This document shows positions 26,422-35,484 of a DNA stretch of 64,000 nt, piece by piece. The stretch is from positions 1 through 64,000 of the forward strand of contig JANRIQ010000018.1 of the NCBI GenBank assembly GCA_033764775.1. Reading direction: 5' to 3'. Each line of letters starts with the position of its first letter. The first letter of the stretch is position 1. Made by a program: the position numbers and the translations under genes. Under the pieces are notes generated by a model. The model saw nothing but the letters and a program-made list of their open reading frames with translations. It made no database searches and was not told where the DNA came from. The stretch comes from JAWXCE01 sp033764775. Lineage in GTDB: Bacteria; Pseudomonadota; Alphaproteobacteria; Rhizobiales; Rhodomicrobiaceae.

Positions 26422-27156
26422 ATGAGCGCAAAAGTTCTGGTGGTTGAAGACGAAGAGCCTCTGGCGCTGCTGCTTCGGTACAATCTCGAGGCGGAAGGCT
26501 TCCGCGTTCAGGTGGTCGCCCGCGGCGACGAAGCCGAGATGGCGATCTCGGAGGAGCCGCCAGACCTCGTCATTCTCGACTGGATGCTGCCGGGCATTTC
26601 GGGGCTCGAGCTTTGCCGGCGGCTGCGCAGCGGCCGCATCCAACGCGCGCTCCCCATCCTGATGCTCACCGCCCGCACGGAGGAGGCAGACCGCGTGCGC
26701 GGCCTGATGACCGGCGCGGACGATTACGTGGTCAAGCCGTTCTCCGTTCCGGAACTCATGGCCCGCATCCGCGCGATCCTGCGGCGCACCAATCCGGAGC
26801 GCATCGCCGACGCCCTGTCGGTCGACGACATCATCCTCGACCGCGAGGCGCACCGGGTCACCCGCAACGCCCGCGAAATCCGGCTCGGGCCGACCGAGTT
26901 CCGCCTGCTCGAATATCTGATGGAGAACCCCGGCCGCGTGTTCTCTCGCGCGCAGCTTCTCGACGGCGTCTGGGGACGGGACGTGTATGTGGATGAGCGC
27001 ACGGTCGACGTCCATATCGGGCGCCTGCGCAAGGCCATCAACCGGGGCAAGGAGCGCGACCCGATCCGCACGGTTCGTGGCGCGGGCTACGCCATCGGCG
27101 AGAAGTTTCAAGCTGCAGTTCGTGAAGCGAGCGCTGGAGCGGACCAAGGCTCCTGA
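26422..27156 (+). CDS. phoB: Phosphate-regulon response regulator PhoB
   Basis: A 244-residue OmpR-family regulator. The receiver domain has the acidic pocket (VVEDEEPLA), phospho-acceptor Asp53 in ILDWMLPG, Thr83 and Lys105 in VVKPF. The C-terminal winged helix has LGPTEFRLLEYLMENPGRVF, DERTVDVHIGRLRKAI and the closing RGAGYAI. It should bind the tandem Pho boxes before pstS. It lies 18 bp after phoU and ends the operon; a convergent small gene follows. Confidence 0.95.
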   Translation: MSAKVLVVEDEEPLALLLRYNLEAEGFRVQVVARGDEAEMAISEEPPDLVILDWMLPGISGLELCRRLRSGRIQRALPILMLTARTEEADRVRGLMTGADDYVVKPFSVPELMARIRAILRRTNPERIADALSVDDIILDREAHRVTRNAREIRLGPTEFRLLEYLMENPGRVFSRAQLLDGVWGRDVYVDERTVDVHIGRLRKAINRGKERDPIRTVRGAGYAIGEKFQAAVREASAGADQGS

Positions 27157-27162
27157 CGGCCG

Positions 27163-27441
27163 TCACCTGCGCGGATTGAGCCGTCCGCGAGGCGGCCCCG
27201 GTGGCGGCTCATCGACCACCTCATAGGATGTCTCGATGACGCCCGCCTCGCCCGTTTCACGCCGGTCGCCCCGACGCAAGCGATAAAACAAGGCCGACGC
27301 CAGCACGACTGGAGCGAGGATCAAAAACAGCCCCGCGGCGACCACCAGCATCGCGAGCGCCAACGCGGCCGCGGCCGCGCCGATCAGCCAGAACCGCCAA
27401 GGCGAAATCTTGGCCATTTGGATATAGAAATTGTGATTCAC
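27163..27441 (-). CDS. Small membrane protein
   Basis: A 92-residue protein with a long hydrophobic segment (about residues 17-50, perhaps two closely spaced helices), followed by an Arg-rich stretch and a polar Pro/Gly-rich tail (VVDEPPPGPPRGRLNPRR). Alternative start at the second Met (residue 9). It is convergent with phoB. Family not recognised. Confidence 0.6.
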   Translation of the reverse strand: MNHNFYIQMAKISPWRFWLIGAAAAALALAMLVVAAGLFLILAPVVLASALFYRLRRGDRRETGEAGVIETSYEVVDEPPPGPPRGRLNPRR

Positions 27442-27569
27442 GTTCGCGCTCCGTTGCGCTGTGCTCTGGCGCAGAGGTGGGGCGGAGTGCGCCCGCCTTC
27501 AACGCCTCAAGGTGGATTTCAACGGGCGGCCGAGGCTTCGCATAAACAGCCGGCCGCCCGCCTCAATCT

Positions 27570-29222
27570 CTAACGCCGTTCCGAGTAGTCGGCGTCCCGC
27601 CGCAGAAGCGGGGTTATGCGGCGCACGGTCACGCGACGGTTCTCACGCTCAGGCTCCTCGGTCTCGATCTTGAGATACTGCTCGCCGTAGCCTTGGGTGA
27701 CAAGGTTTTCGGCCGGCACGTTGAACTCGTCCTGCAGAACGTTGGCCACGCTTTCCGCGCGGCGATCCGACAGGCTGAGATTGTCGATGTCGGAGCCGAC
27801 GGCGTCCGTGTGCCCTTCGATGAGGAACACCTCGTCCGGGTTGCGGTCGATGATGTCCTTGAGCACCTCCGCCACGCTTTCCAGGCGCACATACTGCGAC
27901 TCGCCCAGCTCCCACGATCCGAAGTCGAACGTCACGCTGTCCAGGTCAACGCTGCGCATCCGCTCCCGCAGACGGATGCTGGAACGCACCTCGTCGAGCG
28001 TGTAGCGGCGGTCAAGCTCCTCCACAGGCCCGGCGGAAAGCGCGTATTCGATGTCCTCTTCGGAGGCCTCGTCCGCATCGACGATGTAGCGTTCGCTCGG
28101 CGCGCGGCGCAGGCGCGGCAGATCGACGACGGCGCCGCCGTAGAAGCCGGGGCCGAAGCGCGGGCCATTGTCGAACAGGATCGACTCGCGGCCGCCGGGC
28201 AAGCGGCGGAAGCGGCGCAGAACGCGCCCGTCGTCGTCCGTCACGGTGACGATGACGACGCCGCCCGGCCGGCGGAACTCCGTGTAGATCTCGCGGCCAC
28301 GGCGCTCCTCGCGGACGTCGCGATATTTGCGGCGCAGGCGCAGGTTCTCGTCGCTGCGGATGAAGAAGCGGTCCTTGTCGCGGATGATGAGGCGTTTGCC
28401 CGGCTCCTCGATCACGAGCCGCCCGTCCTCCCGGCGTTCGCGGCGTTCGGCCCGCAGCCCGCGCAGGCGCTCGTCCTGTTTGCGCAGGCGATCTTCGAGC
28501 CGATCGGTGCGACGTTCATCCCGCGCGTCGAGCTTTTCGCGGCGGATGGTCTCGCCGAGTTCGCGCCGGCGATCTTTGCGCTCCTCCCGCGCTTTCAGGA
28601 AATCGCGGCGGTCGTCACGCTTTTCCTCCTTGAACTCGCGCTTGTCCTCGATACGCTCTTCGCGGGCGTCCTTACGCTCACCGCGAAACTCGCGGCGATC
28701 CTCGCGCTTCTCCTCCTTGAACTCGCGCTTATCCTCGATACGCTCCTCGCGGGCGTCCTTGCGGTCGTCGCGAAGGTCGCGGCGATCGTCGCGGCGCTCT
28801 TCCTTGAACTCGCGGCGGTCAGCGGGCGGGGCCTCGCGCGCGTCGCGACGCTCCTCCTTGAACTCGCGGCGATCCTCGCGGCGCTCGCCGCGGAACTCGC
28901 GTTTTTCGTCTTTGCGCTCTTCACGGGCGTCGTTGCGCTCGCCGCGAAACTCGCGACGGTCGTCGCGCTTCTCTTCGCGGAACTCGCGGCGGTCGTCCCG
29001 GCGCTCTTCGCGGGCGTCCCGGCGCTCCTCCTTGAACTCGCGGCGATCCTCCCGCTTCTCCTCCTTGCGCTTGGCTCGCTCCTGCTCGCGCAACTGCTCG
29101 GGGGTCAGGCCGGCTTGCGCCAATTCGAGCCGGGGCGCGGGTTCCGCAGCGCGGGCGGATAGGGGAATTAGTAAACCTACAGCGAGCAAGGCCGCTGCCT
29201 GCTCCCGTCGAAAACGTGCCAT
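27570..29222 (-). CDS. OmpA-family protein with long Arg/Asp/Glu repeat domain
   Basis: A 550-residue exported protein: signal peptide (MARFRREQAAALLAVGLLIP, then LSARA-AEP); a very highly charged repeat domain (about residues 40-250) built from variants of DDRREF-KEEKR and ERRDAREER; a less charged middle region with short beta-like segments (about 260-400); and a C-terminal OmpA/MotB peptidoglycan-binding domain (about 425-540) with EVFLIEGHTDAVGSDIDNLS and RRAESVANVL. ATG 29222 is chosen: GAGGAA lies about 10 bases upstream and it begins the signal peptide. It follows opgH on the same strand by 35 bp. Function unknown; it probably links the outer membrane or periplasm to the cell wall. Confidence 0.85.
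   Translation of the reverse strand: MARFRREQAAALLAVGLLIPLSARAAEPAPRLELAQAGLTPEQLREQERAKRKEEKREDRREFKEERRDAREERRDDRREFREEKRDDRREFRGERNDAREERKDEKREFRGERREDRREFKEERRDAREAPPADRREFKEERRDDRRDLRDDRKDAREERIEDKREFKEEKREDRREFRGERKDAREERIEDKREFKEEKRDDRRDFLKAREERKDRRRELGETIRREKLDARDERRTDRLEDRLRKQDERLRGLRAERRERREDGRLVIEEPGKRLIIRDKDRFFIRSDENLRLRRKYRDVREERRGREIYTEFRRPGGVVIVTVTDDDGRVLRRFRRLPGGRESILFDNGPRFGPGFYGGAVVDLPRLRRAPSERYIVDADEASEEDIEYALSAGPVEELDRRYTLDEVRSSIRLRERMRSVDLDSVTFDFGSWELGESQYVRLESVAEVLKDIIDRNPDEVFLIEGHTDAVGSDIDNLSLSDRRAESVANVLQDEFNVPAENLVTQGYGEQYLKIETEEPERENRRVTVRRITPLLRRDADYSERR
28624..28790. repeat. 87-bp near-perfect tandem duplication inside the OmpA-family gene
   Basis: The segment beginning TCCTCCTTGAACTCGCG at 28624 recurs at 28711 with only a few third-position changes, a period of 87 bp (29 codons). 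It is the most recent-looking unit of a larger degenerate repeat field (about 28510-29080) that encodes the Arg/Asp/Glu-rich domain. In-frame expansion by slippage or unequal recombination is the likely origin. Confidence 0.75.
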
Positions 29223-29257
29223 GATGGTTGTTCCTCTTTTATTTTTCCTTGGTTGCT

Positions 29258-31420
29258 TCACGCAGGCGCGGCGGGTTGCCGGGGCAAGTCTATGGGGATA
29301 AGGGCCTCAAGGCGAGCGAGGCTTTCCGGATCGGAGAGAAGCGCGGCTTTCTCGGCCGGCTTCAAGAGCCCAAGCAGCTCGGACAGGCTGCCGGACACCT
29401 CAAGCTTAGCCCGGGCGATGGCGAGATTGGGCGAAAAGCGCGCCTCCAGCGGCACCGGCTGGATCAAGATCAGCTCCTTGTGAAGCCGCCGCAGCGTTGG
29501 GTTGCCGGCCAGACTCGCGATCGCCTCACGGCGCGACACGTCGGCGGCGAGCGCGTCCTGCTCCTGCCTCGCAAGCCGCGCGATGGGCGGCGGCGAGGTC
29601 TCCTCCGGGATGCGCAGCAGGTTGAGCGCCCGCGCGCCCTCGCCCCATGAGCGTTTGGCTGAAAGCGCCGAGAGCGGCCCAGCGAGCGTCAAGCCTACGG
29701 AAGCCGGCAGCATCCATAAAAACAGCGCAAGCGAGGTTAAATAGGTGAGCGCGGCAAGGCCGAGGCCCAGCGCCATATGCGTCAGGTGATAGCGCATGAC
29801 AACGAGGCTCGACATCGAGCCGTCCTCGCGGTTCTGCGGTTTCCAGCCGCTGTCCCGCCCGAGCAGCACCTCGATTATGGCGGAGGATTGCAGCGCCATG
29901 AGGATATGCGCGAACAGCGACGACATGAGCGTTTCGAGGAGCACGCTGAAGCTCAGGCCGGACACGCCGCCGAAACCGCGGCGCGCCGATGAGAACACGG
30001 CGATGAGGTAGCCGTAGATTTTCGGCAGCAGCAAGAGGGTCAGCGTCCAGAACAGGAGCGTCATGGCGCGGGCGCTGTCCTGCATCGGCCATGTGGGGAA
30101 CAGCCCGGCGCCGCGGAAATAGTCGGGCACCGTGTACTCCGCCTGGATCGTGACCGAGAGCGCCGAAACAAGAAACAGGAACCACAGCAGCACCGAGACA
30201 TAGGCCATGATGCCCATGACAAGATGCACACGGCTCAGCCAATGCAGGCCTTTGACGCCCAAAAGACGCGAATGCTGGAGATTGCCTTGGCACCAGCGGC
30301 GGTCGCGCATGGCGAAGTCGATGAGGCTCGGCGGACTTTCCTCGTAGGAGCCTTTCAGCTCCGGAACCATCGTCACCCGCCAACCCGCGCGGACGAGCAG
30401 CGCCGCCTCGACGAAATCGTGGCTGAGGATGGTGCCGCCGAAGGGCGGTTTGCCGGGAAGTTCGGGCAGGCCGGCGTTCTCGATGAAGGCGCGCGTGCGG
30501 ATGATCGCGTTGTGGCCCCAGAAATTGCCCGTTCCGCGATGCCAGAAGGCGAGACCCGCCGCATGGATGGGCCCGTAGACGCGGTTGGCGAACTGCTGCA
30601 GCCGCGCGAACAGCGTGTTGCGGCCCATGGTGACAGGCACCGTCTGGATCAGGCCCATCTCCGGATAGGCGTCCATGGCGAGCGCCAGCTTCTCGATGGT
30701 CTCGCCCTCCATGAGGCTGTCGCTGTCCAGAACGAGCATGTTCTCGTAGGCGTGGCCCCAGCGGCGGCACCAGTCGGCGATGTTGCCGGCCTTCTTGCCG
30801 ATGTTGGACGACCGGCGCCGGTAGAACAACGCGGGCGCCGAGACGCCCTTGGCGAGCGCCGCCTGATAGGCCGCCTCCTCCTGAACCCAGATGTCCGGGT
30901 CGGTCGTGTCGCTGATGATGAACACGTCGAAGCTGGAAGCGTGCCGCCCTTCGGCCAGCGAGCGCATGGTGGCGAGCGCCGTGCCGAAGATGCGCTCGGG
31001 CGCCTCGTTGTAGGTGCACAACAGGATGGCCGTCTTGCTGGCGAGCGGTTTGGCCGGGTCCAGGCTGTCGAAGTCGATGATGGACTGCGCACGGCGCGTG
31101 GCCACCACCGCAAAACCCGCCGTCGCCGTCATGAAGGAGAGGGCGAGCCAGGCGATGTTGAGCACGAAGAACGTGATCAGCACGATCTCGAGTTGGGCGA
31201 TGCCGCCGACGGCGAGCACCTGATAAAATTCGTGGGTCAGATAGGCGGTGAGGAGCGCCGCCCCGCCGAAGATGACTGCGCGCCGCCACGGGGCGCCTGC
31301 GTCGCGCGTGCGCTTGCGGCGCTGAGCCTCGTTAAAACTCCACAAATCCTGCGTGGGGAACGCGTTGACCGGCAGTCCGCTCACTCTGGGCTTATCGGAC
31401 AGCGGGTACGTGTCGTGCAT
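29258..31420 (-). CDS. opgH: Glucans biosynthesis glucosyltransferase H
   Basis: A 720-residue inner-membrane glycosyltransferase (GT2) that makes the beta-1,2-linked backbone of osmoregulated periplasmic glucans from UDP-glucose. Two N-terminal TM helices (about 50-105) are followed by the catalytic loop, with LCTYNE, the DxD in MLVLDSDSLMEGETI, TILSHDFVEAAL and RDRRWCQGNLQHSRLL (the QxxRW-type acceptor motif). Four or five further TM helices follow, and a cytoplasmic tail. It starts 12 bases after the opgG stop, so the two form an operon. Confidence 0.94.
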   Translation of the reverse strand: MHDTYPLSDKPRVSGLPVNAFPTQDLWSFNEAQRRKRTRDAGAPWRRAVIFGGAALLTAYLTHEFYQVLAVGGIAQLEIVLITFFVLNIAWLALSFMTATAGFAVVATRRAQSIIDFDSLDPAKPLASKTAILLCTYNEAPERIFGTALATMRSLAEGRHASSFDVFIISDTTDPDIWVQEEAAYQAALAKGVSAPALFYRRRSSNIGKKAGNIADWCRRWGHAYENMLVLDSDSLMEGETIEKLALAMDAYPEMGLIQTVPVTMGRNTLFARLQQFANRVYGPIHAAGLAFWHRGTGNFWGHNAIIRTRAFIENAGLPELPGKPPFGGTILSHDFVEAALLVRAGWRVTMVPELKGSYEESPPSLIDFAMRDRRWCQGNLQHSRLLGVKGLHWLSRVHLVMGIMAYVSVLLWFLFLVSALSVTIQAEYTVPDYFRGAGLFPTWPMQDSARAMTLLFWTLTLLLLPKIYGYLIAVFSSARRGFGGVSGLSFSVLLETLMSSLFAHILMALQSSAIIEVLLGRDSGWKPQNREDGSMSSLVVMRYHLTHMALGLGLAALTYLTSLALFLWMLPASVGLTLAGPLSALSAKRSWGEGARALNLLRIPEETSPPPIARLARQEQDALAADVSRREAIASLAGNPTLRRLHKELILIQPVPLEARFSPNLAIARAKLEVSGSLSELLGLLKPAEKAALLSDPESLARLEALIPIDLPRQPAAPA

Positions 31421-31432
31421 CTTATCACGTCC

Positions 31433-33079
31433 TCAAGCGGTCCAACGGTATGTCCAGATTTCAGAGGCTTGAACCCCGTTCTCCACGAGAACGCACCGGA
31501 TGTCGGCTTGTTCCACGCCCTTGCTACGGAAGTCGAAACTCAGTCGATGCCCGCCGGTGATAGGATTTTTTTGGAAATAACTCCGTCCGATGGCGCCGTT
31601 GGTGCAGCTTATCTGAAGGTTTCGCAGCTTGTCTCCGCACGGCTCGGTTTCGACGCAGAAGTCGTATAGCCCGGTGTTGGCGAAATCCAGATGGAATGAG
31701 TGCCAACCAGGCTGCCCGGCGGATGCGACGCGCGTCTGCGTCACATAGGCGAAGTTGCGCCGGATGGGCGCGTCCCAGCACCAATACAGCCGATAGGCGT
31801 AGCGATAGGTCTTGCCCGGCTCCAGAGGCTCGCGCGGGCGCCAGAAAGCGACGATATTGTCGTTGTACTCGGTCGGCGTGGGCAACTCGATAAGGTCCAC
31901 AAAGCCCGGCCCCCAGTCGCCGATCGGCTCGACCCAAGCGCTCGGCCGTTTTTCGTAGCGCACCTGCAGATCTTGGTAGTTGGTGAACTGGCGGTCGCGG
32001 ATGATAAGGCCAAAGCCTTTCGGGTTTTCGTCGGAGAAGGACGAGAACTGGAGACGCTCAGGGTTGATGAGCGGACGCCAGATATGCTCGCCCCCGCCGT
32101 TCCAGATCTGCAGGCCCTCCGAGTCGAAGACCTGCGGCCGGTAGTCGGGATATTTGGTGAGATCGGAGGGGCCGCTGTGAAACATGCTGGTGAGCGGCGC
32201 GACGCCGGCGAAGGGGATTTTCAGGCGCGAATGCAGCGTCGCCTCGATCTCCATCACAGTGTCCACACGATGCGAGATGACGAATTTGTAGACCCCGGTC
32301 ACGCTCTTGCTGTCGAGCAGCGCAAACACCGTGAGCCGTTCGTCGCCCTTTTTGGGCTTCAGCACCCAAAAGCCGCGAAACAGCGGGAACTCCTCGCCCG
32401 GGAATTGCGCCGTGTTGACGGCGAGCCCGCGCGCAGAGATGCCATATTCCTGCCCTGACGCGAAGGAGCGGAAGTAGCTCGCGCCCTGGAAAACCACATA
32501 CTCGTCGAGCCGCCCCGCACGATTGATGGGCGCGTGGGCTCGGAAGCCCGAATAGCCGCCGGGGGAGCCTGGCGCAGGGGCTTTCACGTCCGGCCCGTAG
32601 GTGAACAGCGTCGGGTCGTAGGGGAACTCCGTCGCCACGCCGTTTTCCACCAGATGCACCCGCACGAGGTTGCCGTAGATGTAACCCGACTGGAACATCT
32701 CTAGGCTCAGGCCCACGCCGTCGTTGGCCCAGACGGCCTTGTCTTTCAGAAAGCGGATGGAGCGATATTGATCGTAATTCAAGCTCTTGAGGTCGTCCGG
32801 GAGGCGCAGGTCGCTGTCGTCGAACGGAGCGCTGGCCATGGTGCGCGCCAGCTCCTGCAACCAATCCTCTGAAAACGGGGCTGATGTGGGGGCGAGCGGC
32901 CCGGGCGCGGGTGTGGGCGGCGCGGGCGGGGGAGGCGGGGCCGGCTCGGCGGGCGCTGGAGCCGCGACCGTGGCGGGCGCCGGCGTGAGGTTGTTGGCTG
33001 AGGCGGGCGATGCGCTTCGCGCCAGGACCGTGATCGCTGAGAGGTGTCCGCACAAGGCTATGAAGTTGCGGCGATCCAT
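31433..33079 (-). CDS. opgG: Periplasmic glucans biosynthesis protein, OpgG/OpgD family
   Basis: A 548-residue periplasmic protein acting on the glucan made by OpgH. The N terminus (MDRRNFIALCGHLSAITVLA) has a twin-Arg motif, so Tat export is plausible, as known for OpgD. A Pro/Ala linker (about residues 32-68) precedes the OpgG domain: YDQYRSIRFLKDKAVW, GLSLEMFQSGYIYG, YSGFRAHAPINR, LLDSKSVTGVYKF and EPLEPGKTYRYAYRLYWCWD. The start at 33079 begins the twin-Arg signal; the longer start at 33133 adds basic sequence with no function. By sequence it could be called OpgD; the adjacency to opgH favours opgG. Confidence 0.88.
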   Translation of the reverse strand: MDRRNFIALCGHLSAITVLARSASPASANNLTPAPATVAAPAPAEPAPPPPPAPPTPAPGPLAPTSAPFSEDWLQELARTMASAPFDDSDLRLPDDLKSLNYDQYRSIRFLKDKAVWANDGVGLSLEMFQSGYIYGNLVRVHLVENGVATEFPYDPTLFTYGPDVKAPAPGSPGGYSGFRAHAPINRAGRLDEYVVFQGASYFRSFASGQEYGISARGLAVNTAQFPGEEFPLFRGFWVLKPKKGDERLTVFALLDSKSVTGVYKFVISHRVDTVMEIEATLHSRLKIPFAGVAPLTSMFHSGPSDLTKYPDYRPQVFDSEGLQIWNGGGEHIWRPLINPERLQFSSFSDENPKGFGLIIRDRQFTNYQDLQVRYEKRPSAWVEPIGDWGPGFVDLIELPTPTEYNDNIVAFWRPREPLEPGKTYRYAYRLYWCWDAPIRRNFAYVTQTRVASAGQPGWHSFHLDFANTGLYDFCVETEPCGDKLRNLQISCTNGAIGRSYFQKNPITGGHRLSFDFRSKGVEQADIRCVLVENGVQASEIWTYRWTA

Positions 33080-33387
33080 GGTCCCTCGTCTCCGCAATTG
33101 CGAGAGCGCTCTACAACGGCGAAATGTCTGCAAACGCTTGAACAGTGGCCGGAAAGCCGTCGCGCATCCCCCCGAATGCGCTGCGGCTGGGCGCGCCCGC
33201 CAAGTGGCAGTTTTCGTTAGTCTTTAAGGCCTTTTTAGGGCGTCTTCGCAACCGCGAAATCGTCGCGGCGGGCGGTTTTTTCACCGCTTTTATGCGCCGC
33301 GCGCGCAAGATGTGAAGCTTGCGCTCACCAGCACGTGTCTTGATCCATGCCGGCGGTTCAGCCATATGCCGACAGAGGAATTTGGAG
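33080..33387. other. Divergent intergenic region between opgG and the DsbD-like gene
   Basis: This 308-bp gap must hold both promoters. One clear structure is an inverted repeat GCGCAAG (33303-33309) / CTTGCGC (33318-33324) with an 8-base loop. It is close to the DsbD-like start and may be an operator or a 5-prime leader hairpin. The stretch around 33205-33250 is richer in T and A. No confident -35/-10 pair was found, and no gene of its own. Confidence 0.5.
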
Positions 33388-35484
33388 ATGCGCATGGTGA
33401 GAGGAATCATCGCCCTGGCGCTGGCGTTTTGCGGATGGGCGGGTGCTTACGCGGCTCCCGCGCCGATCGTGAAAGCGCGGCTTACGGCGGATGTGGCGGC
33501 GGTCGCGCCGGGCCAAAGTTTCTGGGTCGCGATCCATCAGGACATCCGCCCCGGCTGGCACACATACTGGGTGAACCCGGGCGACGCGGGCGAACCGTTG
33601 ACGGTGGAGTGGAGCCTGCCGCCCGGCTTCACGGCGGGCGAGATACAGTTCCCCGTGCCCGATGTCATCCCCGTCGCCAGCCTCGTGAACTACGGCTACT
33701 CCAATAACGCGGTCATGTTGGTTCGGGTGCAAGCCCCGGCGACGACGCCCGCGCGGCCCTTCGAGATCAAGGCGCGCGCCCGCTGGCTGGTGTGCGAGGA
33801 GGTCTGCATCCCCGAAGAGGCCGAGCTGTCGCTGACCCTCAGCCCGGGCGAAACATTTGCTTCCGCAGACGCAGGGGCCATCGCCGCGGCCGCCGCCAAG
33901 CTCCCCGGACCGTCGCCATGGCTGGCCTCGGCCGAGGCCGGCGCCGAAGCAATACGCCTCACGCTCGCCGGCGCTGGAGCAAGCGTCGGCGCGCGCTTCT
34001 TTCCGCTCGATTGGGGACATGTCGACAACGCCGCGCCGCAATCCGTCGCCCCCGCCGGAGGCGACCTTGTGCTGACGCTTCAGCGCGGTGAGTTGAAGTC
34101 TTCGTCCCCTGCGCCCCTCAAAGGACTGATCGTCATGGGCCGGGACGAGGATCGGCGCGGATACTGGGTTGAGGCGCCAGTGCGCTCGGTCGCATCTCTC
34201 GGCTTTGCGCCTGCGGCCGCCGATGCGGACGGCGCCGGGGGCGGTCTCGGGCTTCTGGGCGCCGTCGCCTTCGCCTTTCTCGGCGGCGCCATCCTGAATT
34301 TCATGCCCTGCGTGTTCCCGATCCTCGCCATCAAGGCGATGTCTCTCGCAGGCGCGGCGCGCGGCGAGGGGAGGCGGCACGGCTTCGCCTATCTCGCCGG
34401 GGTTATGGCCGCGTTCGCCGCGGTCGCCGCAATCGTGATCGCGCTGAAGGAGAGCGGGGCGGCGTTCGGCTGGGGCTTCCAGTTTCAGTCGCCCGCCTTT
34501 GTGCTATTTATGGCCGTACTGTTTTTGGGCCTCGGCTTGAGTTTGTCGGGGGTGTTCCATCTGGGCGGCGGCCTGTGCCGCGCCGGTGAGGGCATGACGA
34601 GGCGCGGCGGCGTCTCGGGCGTATTCTTCACGGGCGTGCTCGCCACCATAGCCGCCACGCCGTGCACCGGGCCGTTCATGGGCGCGGCGCTTGGCTACGC
34701 GTTCGCCCAGCCGCCCGTAGAAACGCTCGCCGTCATTCTGGCGCTCGGCCTTGGCTTTGCGGCGCCCATGACGGCTCTCGGTGTGGCCCCCGGCGTCGCT
34801 CGCCTGCTGCCGAGGCCCGGCCCGTGGATGGAGACGCTAAAACAGGCCATGGCCTTTCCGCTCTACGCAACGGCTGCGTGGCTCGTCTGGGTGCTGAGCG
34901 TTCAGCGCGGCAGCGACGGCGTGCTTGCGGCGGGCGTCGGTCTGCTCGGGGTTGGCGTCGCCTGTTGGCTGTGGGGGCGGGCAAACGGACCCTCCCTGCG
35001 CGCGGCGGCGCTGGCCTTCCTCGCCGCGGCGCTCACAGCTTCCGCCACGCTGCTGCCCGACGAGGCGCGCGGCCCGGCGGCCGTCGCCGCGTCCGGACGC
35101 GGCCCCGCGCCCGAACCATACTCCGCCACGCGCCTCGCCGAACTTCGCGGGCAGGGGCGTCCGGTTTTCGTGAATTTCACCGCCGCCTGGTGCGTCACAT
35201 GCAAGGCGAACGAACGGCTGGCGCTCTCCTCGGCACGGATGCGCGAGGCCTTCTCAGCGGCAGGGGTCGTCTATCTCAAGGCGGACTGGACGACCTACGA
35301 CGCGGACATCACCGCCGCGCTCAAAAGCTTCGGCCGGGCGGGCGTCCCCCTTTACGTCCTCTATCCGCCAAACAGCGGCGAGCCGGACGTGCTGCCGCAG
35401 ATTTTGACCGAGGCGATGATCGTCGATCGGCTCGGGCGCTTTTCGCCAAACCAAGCCACAGGAGTAGCATCCCATGCGCGTTAG
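33388..35484 (+). CDS. DsbD/ScsB-like thiol-disulfide reductase
   Basis: A 698-residue membrane protein that moves reducing power from the cytoplasm to the periplasm. It has a signal peptide (VRGIIALALAFCGWAGAYAA), a periplasmic N-terminal domain (about 25-270) with paired cysteines in WLVCEEVCIPEEAE, an eight-TM DsbD core with cysteines in NFMPCVFPILAIKAMSLAG and ATPCTGPFMGAAL, and a C-terminal thioredoxin domain with Cys-Val-Thr-Cys (602-605) in FTAAWCVTCKANE. ATG 33388 follows AGAGGAA; ATG 33394 also has GGAG well placed. The stop overlaps the next gene, a redoxin, by 11 bases. The N-terminal domain places it with the ScsB-like subgroup. Confidence 0.9.
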   Translation: MRMVRGIIALALAFCGWAGAYAAPAPIVKARLTADVAAVAPGQSFWVAIHQDIRPGWHTYWVNPGDAGEPLTVEWSLPPGFTAGEIQFPVPDVIPVASLVNYGYSNNAVMLVRVQAPATTPARPFEIKARARWLVCEEVCIPEEAELSLTLSPGETFASADAGAIAAAAAKLPGPSPWLASAEAGAEAIRLTLAGAGASVGARFFPLDWGHVDNAAPQSVAPAGGDLVLTLQRGELKSSSPAPLKGLIVMGRDEDRRGYWVEAPVRSVASLGFAPAAADADGAGGGLGLLGAVAFAFLGGAILNFMPCVFPILAIKAMSLAGAARGEGRRHGFAYLAGVMAAFAAVAAIVIALKESGAAFGWGFQFQSPAFVLFMAVLFLGLGLSLSGVFHLGGGLCRAGEGMTRRGGVSGVFFTGVLATIAATPCTGPFMGAALGYAFAQPPVETLAVILALGLGFAAPMTALGVAPGVARLLPRPGPWMETLKQAMAFPLYATAAWLVWVLSVQRGSDGVLAAGVGLLGVGVACWLWGRANGPSLRAAALAFLAAALTASATLLPDEARGPAAVAASGRGPAPEPYSATRLAELRGQGRPVFVNFTAAWCVTCKANERLALSSARMREAFSAAGVVYLKADWTTYDADITAALKSFGRAGVPLYVLYPPNSGEPDVLPQILTEAMIVDRLGRFSPNQATGVASHAR

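Noticed and set aside
28510..29080. CRISPR-like regular repetition
   Set aside because: Repeats have no unique spacers, are in frame, and encode a charged protein domain.
27693..29162. A 489-residue plus-strand open frame opposite the OmpA-family gene, rich in Leu/Ala
   Set aside because: Shadow of the Arg/Asp/Glu repeats; no ribosome binding site, and the minus strand has a signal peptide and OmpA domain.
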